Below, piece by piece: positions 36,262 to 44,680 of a stretch of 64,000 bases of DNA. This DNA comes from Arthrobacter sp. Soil762. GTDB taxonomy: Bacteria; Actinomycetota; Actinomycetes; Actinomycetales; Micrococcaceae. The translations under genes were made by a program, and so were the position numbers. The notes beneath the pieces were generated by a model. It made no database searches and was not told the origin of the DNA. It worked only from the letters and a program-made list of their open reading frames with translations. The stretch lies in NCBI RefSeq assembly GCF_001428335.1, contig NZ_LMSG01000020.1, positions 270,250 through 334,249 of the forward strand. The letters run 5' to 3'. Position 1 is the stretch's first letter; every line of letters begins with the position of its first letter.

Positions 36262-36543
36262 AGTTGCTGCCATCCGCGATGCCCAACCGCCTGGTCATCG
36301 GGGGCCCATATCGCTGGATTCGTAATCCGATGGCGGTCGCGGGCATTGTCCAGGGCGCCGCGATCGGCGTCATCCTGCAGTCCTGGCTCGTTGTCGCTTC
36401 CGAGGTCGTGGGCTCGCTGCTGTGGAACTACGCCATCAGGCCAAACGCTCTCGCCGCGCTGCCGGCCCGCGCCGGCTCGACGGCATCCGCACTGGGACTC
36501 GGAGTTCCGAGTGGAGACGCCCGGCGTTTCCGCTCACCAATAA
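36262..36543 (+). pseudogene. Remnant of an isoprenylcysteine-methyltransferase-like membrane protein
   Basis: In frame 3 after the upstream stop the sequence encodes LVIGGPYRWIRNPMAVAGI and SWLVVASEVVGSLLWNYAIRP, the SAM-binding core of ICMT/phospholipid methyltransferase-like proteins. The N-terminal membrane helices are missing. After AIRP the match shifts to another frame, ending in a WRRPAFPLT-like tail. Truncated at the 5' side and frameshifted at the 3' side. Confidence 0.6.
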
Positions 36544-36550
36544 AAGTGAT

Positions 36551-36596
36551 TTGACTCACATGCTACTCTGCAATATCCTGTTGTTAGCGCTAACAA
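36551..36596 (+). promoter_or_regulatory. Promoter and LacI-type operator of the multiple-sugar ABC operon
   Basis: TTGACT (36551) and TATCCT (36574) are separated by exactly 17 bases. The perfect 16-base palindrome TTGTTAGCGCTAACAA (36581-36596) sits directly on the expected transcription start. This would be a classical repression geometry. Start codon 36775 gives a long leader. Confidence 0.75.
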
Positions 36597-36774
36597 GTAT
36601 GAGGCGGAACTTGGCTTCCGGCACGCAACCGACCTCCGCTCCTGCCTGTTGGCAGCTCTTCAGATGTCCAGGGCTCGGGCCCTGCACATCAAGGCAGTAC
36701 CGCTCTACCGGCAAGCGCAGACGCCTGCCGACCCAGCAGCACTTCGCGGACCAGCTTCCGCGGGAGGAGAAATC

Positions 36775-37899
36775 GTGAGAATTAGGAAATTCCTGGGCGC
36801 AGTCGCCGTCGTCCTCGCAGTCACTGTGGGTGCCACAGGGTGCGGAAGCCGGGGCGGAACAGCCACCTCGGAAACCACTGCGAATCCCAGTGAATCCCTG
36901 GTGGGTATCTCGATGCCCACCCAGACGTCCGAGCGTTGGATCGCCGATGGCGGAAACGTGGAAAAGTCCTTGAAGGGACTTGGTTACAAGACTGACCTGC
37001 AGTTCGCCAACGACGACATCCCCACGCAGGTATCGCAGATCGAGAACATGCTGACCAAGGGTGCCAAGGCGCTCATTGTCGCCGCCATCGACGGCACCAC
37101 CTTGACCGATGTGCTCGCCAAGGCAAAGGAACAGAACGTCAAGGTCATCGCCTACGACCGCCTCATCAACGGCACCCCGAACGTTGATTTCTACACCACG
37201 TTCGATAACTACACGGTGGGCGTGCAGCAGGCAACATCGCTGCTGACCGGGCTGGGCCTGGTTGATGCCAGCGGCAAGAAGGTGGAGGGCAAGGGCCCGT
37301 TCAACGTTGAGCTTTTCGCCGGCAGCCCGGATGACAACAACGCCAACTTCTTCTGGACCGGCGCCATGGACACGCTGAAGCCGTACCTGGACGCCGGAAC
37401 ACTCAAGGTCCCCAGCGGCCAGACCAAGTTCGAGCAGGCAGCCATCCTGCGCTGGCAGGCCCCCGTTGCCCAGAAGCGCATGGAGGACATCCTCACCGCG
37501 GCCTACAGCTCCGGGACCAAGCTCGACGGCGTGCTCTCCCCCTATGATGGCCTCTCCATCGGCATCATCTCGGCTCTGACCAGCACCGGCGGCTACGCCA
37601 AGGGCGACCTGCCGATCGTCACGGGCCAGGACGCTGAGAAGGGCTCCGTGAAGTCCATCATCGCCGGTGAGCAGTACTCCACCATCTTCAAGGACACCCG
37701 CCAGCTGGGTTCCCAGGCAGTGAAGATGGTGGACGCCCTGCTGAAGGGCCAGGAGCCGGAGGTCAACGACACCAAGACCTACAACAACAAGGTCAAGGTG
37801 GTTCCGGCCTACCTGCTCAAGTCCGTGATCATCACTGCGGAAAACAACAAGAAGGAACTCATCGACTCCGGCTACTACACCGACGCCGACGTCAAGTAA
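36775..37899 (+). CDS. Multiple-sugar ABC transporter substrate-binding lipoprotein (ChvE-like)
   Basis: 374 residues from GTG 36775 with GGAGGAGA upstream. The signal peptide ends in a lipobox (GATGC). The mature domain is a type I sugar-binding fold of the ChvE/XylF group (VGISMPTQTSERWIADGGNVEKS; IVAAIDGTTLTDVLAKA; VIAYDRLI; TGQDAEKGSVKSIIAGEQYSTIF). ChvE proteins bind several monosaccharides such as arabinose, galactose, xylose and glucose. First gene of a rightward operon with ATPase and permease of matching type; a hairpin separates it from the ATPase gene. Confidence 0.92.
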   Translation: MRIRKFLGAVAVVLAVTVGATGCGSRGGTATSETTANPSESLVGISMPTQTSERWIADGGNVEKSLKGLGYKTDLQFANDDIPTQVSQIENMLTKGAKALIVAAIDGTTLTDVLAKAKEQNVKVIAYDRLINGTPNVDFYTTFDNYTVGVQQATSLLTGLGLVDASGKKVEGKGPFNVELFAGSPDDNNANFFWTGAMDTLKPYLDAGTLKVPSGQTKFEQAAILRWQAPVAQKRMEDILTAAYSSGTKLDGVLSPYDGLSIGIISALTSTGGYAKGDLPIVTGQDAEKGSVKSIIAGEQYSTIFKDTRQLGSQAVKMVDALLKGQEPEVNDTKTYNNKVKVVPAYLLKSVIITAENNKKELIDSGYYTDADVK

Positions 37900-37908
37900 C
37901 CATCTTGC

Positions 37909-37947
37909 GGGGTTGCGGCCGGCCGCACGGCCTGGCCGCAACCCCTT
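37909..37947 (+). terminator. Hairpin after the ChvE-like gene
   Basis: GGGGTTGCGGCC (37909-37920) pairs perfectly with GGCCGCAACCCC (37934-37945), with a second GGCC/GGCC stem inside. TT follows. Probably partial termination or mRNA protection that favours the binding protein. Confidence 0.7.
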
Positions 37948-38007
37948 CCCATAGGCCCTGCAGCCGCAGGCCGGTCCAGTTTTCCAACCAGTCAGTGGGA
38001 ATTGACG

Positions 38008-39537
38008 ATGAACACACCCATTCTTCAAATGCGAGGAATCACCAAGACCTTTCCGGGCGTGAAGGCCCTGCAGGATGTCACCCTTGACGTGAACCGGGGC
38101 GAGGTCCACGCCATTTGCGGAGAGAACGGGGCGGGCAAATCCACCCTGATGAAAGTCCTGTCCGGGGTCTACCCGCACAACTCCTTCGACGGGGACATCC
38201 TCTTCGAAAACGAGCCCTGCAACTTCTCCAGCATCAACGACAGCGAGAAACGCGGCATCGTCATCATCCACCAGGAGCTCGCGCTGAGCCCCTACCTCTC
38301 GATCGCCGAAAACATCTACCTCGGAAACGAGCAGGCCAAAAACGGCTGGGTGGACTGGCGGAAGACCAACCTGGAGGCCGCCAAACTGCTGGCCAGGGTG
38401 GGCCTGAGCGAAAACCCCATCACTCCGGTCCAGCACATCAGTGTGGGCAAGCAGCAGTTGGTGGAAATCGCCAAGGCGCTCTCGAAGGAAGTCAAGCTCC
38501 TCATCCTGGACGAGCCCACAGCGGCGCTCAACGACGAGGACTCCGGCCACCTCCTGGACCTGATCCTGCATCTGAAGGGCCAGGGCATCACCAGCATCAT
38601 CATCAGCCACAAACTCAACGAAATCCGCAAAGTCGCAGACGCCGTCACCATCATCCGGGACGGCAAAACCATCGAGACGCTCCGGCTCCATGAAGGCCAG
38701 ATCACGCAGGAACGCATCATCCGCGGCATGGTGGGCCGGGACCTGGAAAGCCTCTACCCTGACCGGGAACCCAAGATCGGGGAGGAAGTCCTGCGGATCG
38801 AGGACTGGTCCGTCAGGCACCCCCAGGACCACACACGCATGGTGGTGCACAACGCCAGCCTCAACGTCCGCAAGGGCGAAGTGGTGGGCCTCGCGGGCCT
38901 GATGGGAGCGGGCCGGACCGAGCTGGCCATGAGCGTTTTCGGACGCACTTACGGCACGGCGATGTCCGGGAAGGTGTACAAGTACGGCAAGGAAATCAAC
39001 ACCTCCACGGTGTCCCAGGCGATCGGGCACGGGATCGCCTATGCCACCGAAGATCGGAAGCACTACGGCCTGAACCTCATCGAGGATATCCAGCGGAACA
39101 TCTCCATGGCCGCGCTCCGCAAGCTGGTCAAGGGCGGCTGGGTGGACAAAAACCGGGAAACGGTGGTGGCTAACGGCTACCGCAAGAGCATGAACATCAA
39201 GGCGCCCTCAGTTGCTGCCATCACCGGCAAACTGTCCGGCGGAAACCAGCAGAAGGTGGTGCTGAGCAAGTGGATGTTCTCGGACCCGGACGTGCTGATC
39301 CTCGATGAGCCCACCCGCGGGATCGACGTCGGCGCCAAATTCGAGATCTACACAATCATCGCCAGGCTCGCGGCGGAGGGAAAAGCTGTCATTGTCATCT
39401 CCTCGGAACTGCCCGAACTCCTCGGCATCTGCGACAGGATCTACACCCTGTCGGCCGGCCATATCACCGGCGAGGTTCCCATCGCCGAAGCATCCCAGGA
39501 AACCCTCATGCACTACATGACCCAAGAGAAGGAATAG
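38008..39537 (+). CDS. Multiple-sugar ABC transporter ATPase (GguA/MmsA type, fused double domain)
   Basis: About 509 residues from ATG 38008 (GTGGGA upstream; a TTG two codons earlier is the alternative). Two ABC domains: the first with GENGAGKSTLMKVLSG and VGKQQLVEIAKALS, the second with LMGAGRTELAMSVFG and LSGGNQQKVVLSKWMFS, VLILDEPTRGIDVG. As in RbsA, the second Walker A is degenerate (no GKS), so one site is probably catalytically weak. It energises sugar import with the permease encoded four bases downstream. Confidence 0.94.
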   Translation: MNTPILQMRGITKTFPGVKALQDVTLDVNRGEVHAICGENGAGKSTLMKVLSGVYPHNSFDGDILFENEPCNFSSINDSEKRGIVIIHQELALSPYLSIAENIYLGNEQAKNGWVDWRKTNLEAAKLLARVGLSENPITPVQHISVGKQQLVEIAKALSKEVKLLILDEPTAALNDEDSGHLLDLILHLKGQGITSIIISHKLNEIRKVADAVTIIRDGKTIETLRLHEGQITQERIIRGMVGRDLESLYPDREPKIGEEVLRIEDWSVRHPQDHTRMVVHNASLNVRKGEVVGLAGLMGAGRTELAMSVFGRTYGTAMSGKVYKYGKEINTSTVSQAIGHGIAYATEDRKHYGLNLIEDIQRNISMAALRKLVKGGWVDKNRETVVANGYRKSMNIKAPSVAAITGKLSGGNQQKVVLSKWMFSDPDVLILDEPTRGIDVGAKFEIYTIIARLAAEGKAVIVISSELPELLGICDRIYTLSAGHITGEVPIAEASQETLMHYMTQEKE

Positions 39538-39541
39538 GACC

Positions 39542-40852
39542 ATGTCCGCCCTACGAGAATCCCTCGGCTTCCTGACAAGCCGCCTCCGGCAGGTTGGCAT
39601 CTTCGTTGCCCTGATCCTGATCGTCCTGCTGTTCCAGGTACTGACCAACGGCATCCTCCTGGAGCCGCAGAACGTCACCAACCTGGTGGTCCAGAACAGC
39701 TACATCCTCATCCTCGCCATCGGCATGGTCATGGTCATTATTGCCGGCCACATCGACCTCTCGGTGGGATCGATCGCTGGCTTCATCGGCGCCGTCGCCG
39801 GCGTCATGATGGTCCACTGGGGCTGGGCCTGGTGGCTGGCCATCCCGGCCTGCCTCCTGGTGGGAGCGCTCGTCGGGGCGTGGCAGGGATACTGGATCGC
39901 CTACGTCGGCATCCCGGCCTTCATCGTCACCCTGGCCGGCATGCTGATCTTCCGCGGCCTGACCTTGATCACCCTGAAGAACCAGCAGATCACCCCGTTC
40001 CCCTCCGAACTCCGCGCCCTGGGTGGCGGCTTCCTCCCGGACATCTCCGGGGGCACGTCGGTGCTGGAATGGCTGACCGTCATCCTGGGCGTCGGCGCCA
40101 CGGTGGCGCTGCTTATCCAGGCGCTCAAGGAACGCCGGATCCGCAAGAAGTTCGACCTCGAAAACGAACCGATGGCCTGGTTCGTGACCAAGACCACCTT
40201 CGTTGCCCTGCTCATGCTGATCATCACGTTCCTCCTCGCGAGCTACCGGGGCACCCCGATCGTCCTGATCGTGCTGGCAGTCCTGGTGATCGTGTACACG
40301 GCGCTGATGAACAACAGCGTCTTCGGCCGCCACACCTACGCGATCGGCGGCAACCTGCACGCAGCAGAGCTGTCCGGGGTCAAGACCAAAGCCGTCACTT
40401 TCCGGCTCTTCGTCAACATGGGCGTCCTGGCGGCACTCGCAGGCCTGGTGTTCACGGCAAGGCTCAACTCGGCACAGCCCGCCGGCGGCACAGGCTTCGA
40501 ACTCGACTCTATCGCCGCGGCATTCATCGGCGGCGCCGCAGTCCAAGGCGGCATCGGCACCGTGGCCGGAGCCATGATCGGCGGCCTGATCATGGGCGTG
40601 CTGAACAACGGCATGTCCATCCTGGGTCTCGGCACTGACTACCAGCAGCTCATCAAGGGGCTGGTCCTCCTGCTTGCTGTCGGCTTCGATATTTTCAACA
40701 AGAACCGCAGCGGTGGCGGCGGCAGCACCATCGGGAAGAGGTTCAAGTTCAGGACTTCCCCGCCGGCCACGTCGGAATCCCATGCACCCGCGGGGACGAA
40801 GGACCATGCGAAGGATCGCCCTGTCCCCGTTTCGGCGGTCAAGCCTGAGTAA
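39542..40852 (+). CDS. Multiple-sugar ABC transporter permease (GguB/MmsB type)
   Basis: 436 residues with about ten hydrophobic helices, longer than RbsC because of an extra cytosolic loop (about 195-220, rich in Lys/Arg) and a charged C-terminal tail. The family motif GHIDLSVGSIAGFIG is near residue 75. The coupling loop is GRHTYAIGGNLHAAELSGVKT. Together with the two preceding genes it forms a ChvE-GguAB type transporter. Confidence 0.93.
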   Translation: MSALRESLGFLTSRLRQVGIFVALILIVLLFQVLTNGILLEPQNVTNLVVQNSYILILAIGMVMVIIAGHIDLSVGSIAGFIGAVAGVMMVHWGWAWWLAIPACLLVGALVGAWQGYWIAYVGIPAFIVTLAGMLIFRGLTLITLKNQQITPFPSELRALGGGFLPDISGGTSVLEWLTVILGVGATVALLIQALKERRIRKKFDLENEPMAWFVTKTTFVALLMLIITFLLASYRGTPIVLIVLAVLVIVYTALMNNSVFGRHTYAIGGNLHAAELSGVKTKAVTFRLFVNMGVLAALAGLVFTARLNSAQPAGGTGFELDSIAAAFIGGAAVQGGIGTVAGAMIGGLIMGVLNNGMSILGLGTDYQQLIKGLVLLLAVGFDIFNKNRSGGGGSTIGKRFKFRTSPPATSESHAPAGTKDHAKDRPVPVSAVKPE

Positions 40853-40889
40853 CCAGGAAACCCACCCCAACTATTAACAAGGAACCGAT

Positions 40890-41099
40890 ATGTCTACGCC
40901 CATAGACCGCATTGAGATAGATGTCGCCAGCCGGCACCTTTTGGACGAAGAGCTTGATGCTGCCGTCCGGCGCCTTCAGGAAGTCGCCCTCCTCACAGGC
41001 ACGCACGGCATCCTGGTCACCCGTGTCGCCCCGGGCCGCTACACCGCAACGCTGTCAGATCAGGTTCCTTTCGGGATGACCCGCGAACAGGTTTCCTGA
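40890..41099 (+). CDS. Small conserved protein of unknown function
   Basis: 69 residues with AAGGA before ATG 40890. Charged, probably a small alpha/beta protein (IEIDVASRHLLDEELDAAVRRL; VTRVAPGRYTATLSDQVPFG). It lies 37 bases after the permease and is probably co-transcribed. I recognise no domain. Confidence 0.6.
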   Translation: MSTPIDRIEIDVASRHLLDEELDAAVRRLQEVALLTGTHGILVTRVAPGRYTATLSDQVPFGMTREQVS

Positions 41100-41153
41100 G
41101 GGCTGCCGGAACCGCCGCAGTTCCGGAATCAGGCGCCTCGCCGTCTCGTGATC

Positions 41154-41339
41154 CTAGGAGTCGGAATCTTTCCTGCGGATCTCGAAGAACTTATCTGACT
41201 TCAGAGCACCCGGCTTGGCCTTGTTGGCTTTGGACCATCGTGGGATCAGGATCGCGACGGCTGGTGCGTTGCGACACTCGCCGGATACGCGGACGATGAT
41301 TCCATGAGCGGAAGTCCATGAGTCGAAAGCAGAGTCCAA
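41154..41339 (-). CDS. Possible small lysine-rich ORF or gene fragment
   Basis: 61 codons ending in FFEIRRKDSDS. The last 30 codons have G/C third positions and a Lys/Asp-rich protein composition not expected for an antisense shadow in GC-rich DNA. No ribosome-binding site is obvious, and the first codons overlap the start of the DM13 gene on the other strand. It may be the tail of a lost gene. Confidence 0.3.
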   Translation of the reverse strand: MDSAFDSWTSAHGIIVRVSGECRNAPAVAILIPRWSKANKAKPGALKSDKFFEIRRKDSDS

Positions 41340-41898
41340 ACCGACGCCGGACCTGGATGATCGCTGCGGCGGCCCTTGCAGCGGTGGGGCTGGTGATTGG
41401 GCTTGTGCTGTTCAAGCCCTGGCTCCTCTTGTGGACGTGAAGGTGGATGAACAGCTCCCCATCGTGGCCAGCAGTCCAGCGCAAGCACAACCGACTCCGC
41501 CCTCACCCCTTGCGCCAACTCCGACGCCGGCACCAATACCTGCAGGCCCGGTGCAGCTTGCTGTGGGTACGCTGATCAGCCATGAACACGCCACCACGGG
41601 AACTGCCCGGATCGTCCAGCAGCCTGACGGCGCCAGGCTGCTCACGCTCGAAAACCTGGATACGTCCAATGGTCCGGATGTGCACGTCTGGTTAAGCGCC
41701 GCCCACGTGGTGGAAGGGACGGCCGGCTGGTTCACCGCCGGCTCCGCTGATTACTACGACCTCGGCCTGATCAAGGGAAATCAGGGCAATCAGGTTTACC
41801 GGATTCCCGCCGACGTTGACGTGTCGAAGTACCCGTCAGTTGACCCGTGGTGCGTTCAGTTCAGCGTGTCATTCGGTGCTGCCGAGCTGGTCACCTGA
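41318..41898 (+). pseudogene. DM13-domain membrane-anchored protein, split by a one-base frameshift
   Basis: From ATG 41318 a positively charged start and one transmembrane helix (IAAAALAAVGLVIGLVLF) are followed by KPWLLL, then a stop at 41435. One base out of frame, near 41427-41433 (CTCCTCTTGTGG), the protein continues as VDVKVDEQLP, a Pro/Thr/Ala linker, and a DM13 domain (GTARIVQQPDGARLLTLENL; NGPDVHVWLSA; NQVYRIPADVDVSKYPSV; CVQFSVSFGAAEL). Family members have KPW-LFxDxxVNExLP exactly at this point, so a single base is missing. DM13 domains are proposed redox or adhesion modules. The downstream ORF has an internal ATG at 41443 but would lack the anchor. Confidence 0.75.
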
Positions 41899-41928
41899 GA
41901 CGGCATCTGGCAATGACCTGAGACGTGG

Positions 41929-41964
41929 CTGGCCGCCGCGTCCCCCAAGGAGCGCGGCGGCCAG
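41929..41964 (+). terminator. Terminator hairpin after the DM13 gene
   Basis: CTGGCCGCCGCG (41929-41940) pairs perfectly with CGCGGCGGCCAG (41953-41964) over a 12-base loop. A short T-run (41974-41978) follows ten bases later. Confidence 0.7.
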
Positions 41965-42047
41965 CAACGACCATTTTTAGCACAATTTCAACGTAGCTTC
42001 CGTGTCACACGGCGAATACCGCGTAACGTCCCGGCAACGATCCCCGA

Positions 42048-42581
42048 TCATTCCCGTCGGGGGTCAACGTTCGTGGCTGCGCCGGCAGCAGTGGCGCCAC
42101 CTTCACCGGACCAGTCCTGGCCCTGGTTGTCATTGAATGCGGGGTCCGACTCAACGTCCGATGTCCCCAGGTTCACCGTTTCCGGGTGCGTGCTGTGGGC
42201 GGGAACGTGATCGCCCACCGCAGTACTGCCGGCCGCAGTACTGCCGGCCGCAGCGCTGCCAACCGCAGCGGTGCTGTAGGCACCCACCGAGGCGCCGACG
42301 TCGGACGTTTTGGACTTGCTGCTGCCGGACGCGGCGTCTTGGTGGACGGCGGAGCTGATGACTGTTCCCGCCCGGCGCGCGGCCTCACCCAGCTGGTCTG
42401 CCACGTCCGGAGCCTTCTCCTTGATGGCCTCCGCGGCGGCACTGACTTTGTCCTGAACGGGCTTGCTGTCCCAGATACTCGCCGCCCTGGCCCTGAGCTT
42501 GTCGTACGCTGTCCGGCCGGACCGGGATCCCAGGACGTAACCAGCCGCGATTCCAATACCTAAAAGAAGCTTTGATTTCAT
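42048..42581 (-). CDS. YtxH-like small membrane-associated protein
   Basis: 177 residues with AGGAG before ATG 42581. The N-terminal hydrophobic segment with GYVLGSRSGR is the YtxH-type start. A helical region (about 25-75) follows, then a low-complexity Ala/Gly/Ser/Thr tail encoded partly by a 15-base tandem repeat. YtxH proteins are general stress-associated envelope proteins without known activity. Confidence 0.7.
   Translation of the reverse strand: MKSKLLLGIGIAAGYVLGSRSGRTAYDKLRARAASIWDSKPVQDKVSAAAEAIKEKAPDVADQLGEAARRAGTVISSAVHQDAASGSSKSKTSDVGASVGAYSTAAVGSAAAGSTAAGSTAVGDHVPAHSTHPETVNLGTSDVESDPAFNDNQGQDWSGEGGATAAGAATNVDPRRE
42220..42279. repeat. 15-base tandem repeat inside the YtxH-like gene
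   Basis: GCAGTACTGCCGGCC occurs twice exactly (42220 and 42235) and twice in diverged form (42250, 42265). It encodes the AAGST-type repeat of the protein tail. The unit is a multiple of three, so copy change keeps the frame. Confidence 0.85.
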
Positions 42582-42637
42582 AGTGAACTCCTGCTCGTTG
42601 AGAAGGTGTCAGTCCCCGTCCGCTTGGCCGGGGACAG

Positions 42638-42671
42638 AAAACCGGCCCCGGGATGTCGTCCCGGGGCCGGT
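42638..42671 (-). terminator. Terminator of the GlsB-like gene
   Basis: A 13-pair perfect stem ACCGGCCCCGGGA / TCCCGGGGCCGGT with loop TGTCG. On the minus strand it is followed by TTTT, the classical intrinsic terminator form, 20 bases after the gene. Confidence 0.9.
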
Positions 42672-42690
42672 GTTCATGCCGGTAACGAAG

Positions 42691-42957
42691 TTAGCTGCGG
42701 ACGCTGCGCTTCGTGACCATGCCGTAAACCAGCAGCACGATGATCGAGCCGGCGATCGCGAGCAACCAGGTCTGCAGCGAGAAGAACTCCTGCAGGCCGG
42801 TACCGAAAATCATTCCGCCAAGCCAGCCGCCGAGGAACGCACCGACGACGCCCAGGATGAGGGTGATGATCCAGCCGCCACCCTGCTTGCCCGGAAGGAT
42901 CGCCTTAGCGATGGCGCCGGCAATAAGGCCAAGAATCAAAAATGCAAAGAAACCCAT
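42691..42957 (-). CDS. GlsB/YeaQ/YmgE-family stress membrane protein
   Basis: 88 residues with three hydrophobic helices and the family pattern (LILGLIAGAIAKAILPG; GGWIITLILGVVGAFLGGWLGG). AAGGA lies eight bases before ATG 42957. These proteins (transglycosylase-associated) are membrane stress proteins of unknown mechanism. Confidence 0.9.
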   Translation of the reverse strand: MGFFAFLILGLIAGAIAKAILPGKQGGGWIITLILGVVGAFLGGWLGGMIFGTGLQEFFSLQTWLLAIAGSIIVLLVYGMVTKRSVRS

Positions 42958-43091
42958 TTTGTCGTTCCTTCTTTCCTACATCAGGGAGGTGCCCGGATCC
43001 CGGGCACGCTTCATCCCTCTGCCCAATACTAATCATGCTTACTTTCTTTTCGCCACTCTGAATCCCCGCGGAAGGCCTGTTCGGGGCCTTC

Positions 43092-43925
43092 TCAGTGCCC
43101 TGTTGTGTCCGAATCGTTGCCGGCGCCGGGCCCCTCGTCCAGGATGGCAAGTTCCGCGAGATCCTGCCGATCCAGGGAGAAATCGAAGATGTCCAGGTTT
43201 TCCTGCATCCGCTCGGGATTTCCCGATTTTGGAATGACTACAAGTCCCTTCTCAATATGCCAGCGCAGCACCAGTTGAGCCGGGGTTTTGTCGTATTTTT
43301 CACCAAGCTGCGAAAGGAGGGGGGCGGTCAGCAGGCTTGCCCCCGACCCGCCCAGGGGGCTGTACGATTCCGTGACAATTCCATGCCCGGCGTTGAACTC
43401 CCGTTCCGCCTCGCGGGTGATCGCCGGGCTCAGCTGGATCTGGTTCACCGCAGGCACAACGTCGGTTTCGGCCAGCAGCCGTTCCAGGTGTGCCGGTTTG
43501 AAGTTGGAGACGCCGATGGAACGGACTTTGCCCTCCGCCTGCAGGCGCTCGAACGTTTTCCATGTCGAGACGAAATCATCACGGGCGGGGAGTGGCCAGT
43601 GGATCAGCAGCAGGTCCACGTAGTCCAGCCCCATGCGCGTCAGCGACCCCTCCAACCCCGCCACCGCGCGGTCCTCGCCTTGGAACTGGCCATCCAGCTT
43701 GGTGGTGACGAAGATTTCGCTTCGGTCCACGCCGCTTGCGCGGATGCCGTTCCCAACGCCTTCCTCATTGCCGTACTTCACTGCCGTATCGAGGTGCCGG
43801 TACCCGGCTTCCAGGGCCTGTACGACGGCGGCAGCAACCTGTTCGTCGTCCAGCGGCCAGGTGCCGAGCCCCAGCTGCGGAATTCTGTAGCCGTCATTGA
43901 GCATGATGAGCGGTGAGAGAGTCAT
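43092..43925 (-). CDS. Aldo/keto reductase (2,5-diketo-gluconate reductase type)
   Basis: 277 residues from ATG 43925. Catalytic tetrad regions are seen: DTAVKYGNEEGVG (Asp, Tyr), VTTKLDGQ (Lys) and LIHWPLP (His), with the NADPH-binding IPKSGNPERMQENLDIFDF near the C-terminus. It reduces aldehydes or keto sugars with NADPH. It is the first of three AKR genes within 3.7 kb; this one and the one at 45.9 kb are of the same subfamily. Confidence 0.9.
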   Translation of the reverse strand: MTLSPLIMLNDGYRIPQLGLGTWPLDDEQVAAAVVQALEAGYRHLDTAVKYGNEEGVGNGIRASGVDRSEIFVTTKLDGQFQGEDRAVAGLEGSLTRMGLDYVDLLLIHWPLPARDDFVSTWKTFERLQAEGKVRSIGVSNFKPAHLERLLAETDVVPAVNQIQLSPAITREAEREFNAGHGIVTESYSPLGGSGASLLTAPLLSQLGEKYDKTPAQLVLRWHIEKGLVVIPKSGNPERMQENLDIFDFSLDRQDLAELAILDEGPGAGNDSDTTGH

Positions 43926-43944
43926 TTCAACAGTCTGCCCCCAA

Positions 43945-44172
43945 TCAGGCCGTCGCGTCTTGCTCTTTCCCGGGCTCCCAGCGCAGCAGGTCCCCGGGCT
44001 GGCAGTCGAGGACGTCGCACAGCGCCTCAAGCGTGGTGAAGCGCACGGCTTTGGCGCGGCCATTCTTGAGGACCGCCAGGTTGGCCGGAGTGATCCCGAT
44101 CCGGTCGGCCAGCTCACCCACGGGCATCTTTCGCCTGGCCAGCATCACATCGATGTCAACGACGATCGGCAT
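43945..44172 (-). CDS. XRE-family small transcriptional regulator (YozG-like)
   Basis: 75 residues, essentially one Cro/CI helix-turn-helix (MPVGELADRIGITPANLAVLKNGRAKAVRF) with a C-terminal LLRWEPG motif typical of YozG-like regulators. Its ATG overlaps the stop of the DUF2975 gene (TGATG), so the two are co-translated. It probably autoregulates the pair through the inverted repeat upstream of DUF2975. Confidence 0.88.
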   Translation of the reverse strand: MPIVVDIDVMLARRKMPVGELADRIGITPANLAVLKNGRAKAVRFTTLEALCDVLDCQPGDLLRWEPGKEQDATA

Positions 44173-44663
44173 CAGATCACCTCGCCCAGCTCGGCGCGAA
44201 GGGTGTTCGCCTCAGCGTCGCGGGCCACGGCTTGGGCCAGCAGCGCCCGGAGTACGAGCACGATCAGGGCCACTCCTGCGATCAGCAGCGACGCCCCGCA
44301 GATCAGCAGCACAACGCCGGGGGCGGCGTCACCCGGCGCGAGCATCACGGCAAGCGCGAACACCAACACGGACGCAGCCGCAACGGCCCAGAAGATGACA
44401 TCCACGTAGCGGAACGCGGCGTGCGAGAACACTGTTCCGCGCCGCACCATCGTCAGCAGGCGCCAGACACATACCAGGGTGACCTGGACGGCGGCGATGC
44501 CCAGGACCGCGAGCGCGAGGGCCAATATGCGCACGCCTGCGTTGGTGCCGGATTCCTCCAGGTCGGTGGACAGCAGCGGCACCATCCAGACCTGGACAAA
44601 GAGTGAGCCGGCGAGCGCAATCGCCAGCACGGCGCGCAGGGCGAGGGTGAGCAGCTTTCCCAC
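44172..44663 (-). CDS. DUF2975 membrane protein
   Basis: 163 residues, GTG start with AGGAGGCCGCCC upstream. Four hydrophobic helices with a conserved TVFSHAAFRYVDVIFW segment, the DUF2975 core. Members are nearly always paired with a YozG-like XRE regulator, as here. The function is unknown; a membrane signal-sensing or toxin-like role has not been shown. Confidence 0.88.
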   Translation of the reverse strand: MGKLLTLALRAVLAIALAGSLFVQVWMVPLLSTDLEESGTNAGVRILALALAVLGIAAVQVTLVCVWRLLTMVRRGTVFSHAAFRYVDVIFWAVAAASVLVFALAVMLAPGDAAPGVVLLICGASLLIAGVALIVLVLRALLAQAVARDAEANTLRAELGEVI

Positions 44664-44680
44664 GGGCGGCCTCCTAGTGT

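Noticed and set aside
36105..36554. A complete 149-residue gene overlapping the end of the PrmC-like gene
   Set aside because: Only its middle resembles a protein family; the first part is an out-of-frame reading of the methyltransferase.
43071..43091. GAAGGCC/GGCCTTC hairpin as terminator of the first aldo/keto reductase
   Set aside because: Only seven pairs and no U-tract on the minus strand; too weak to list as a feature.
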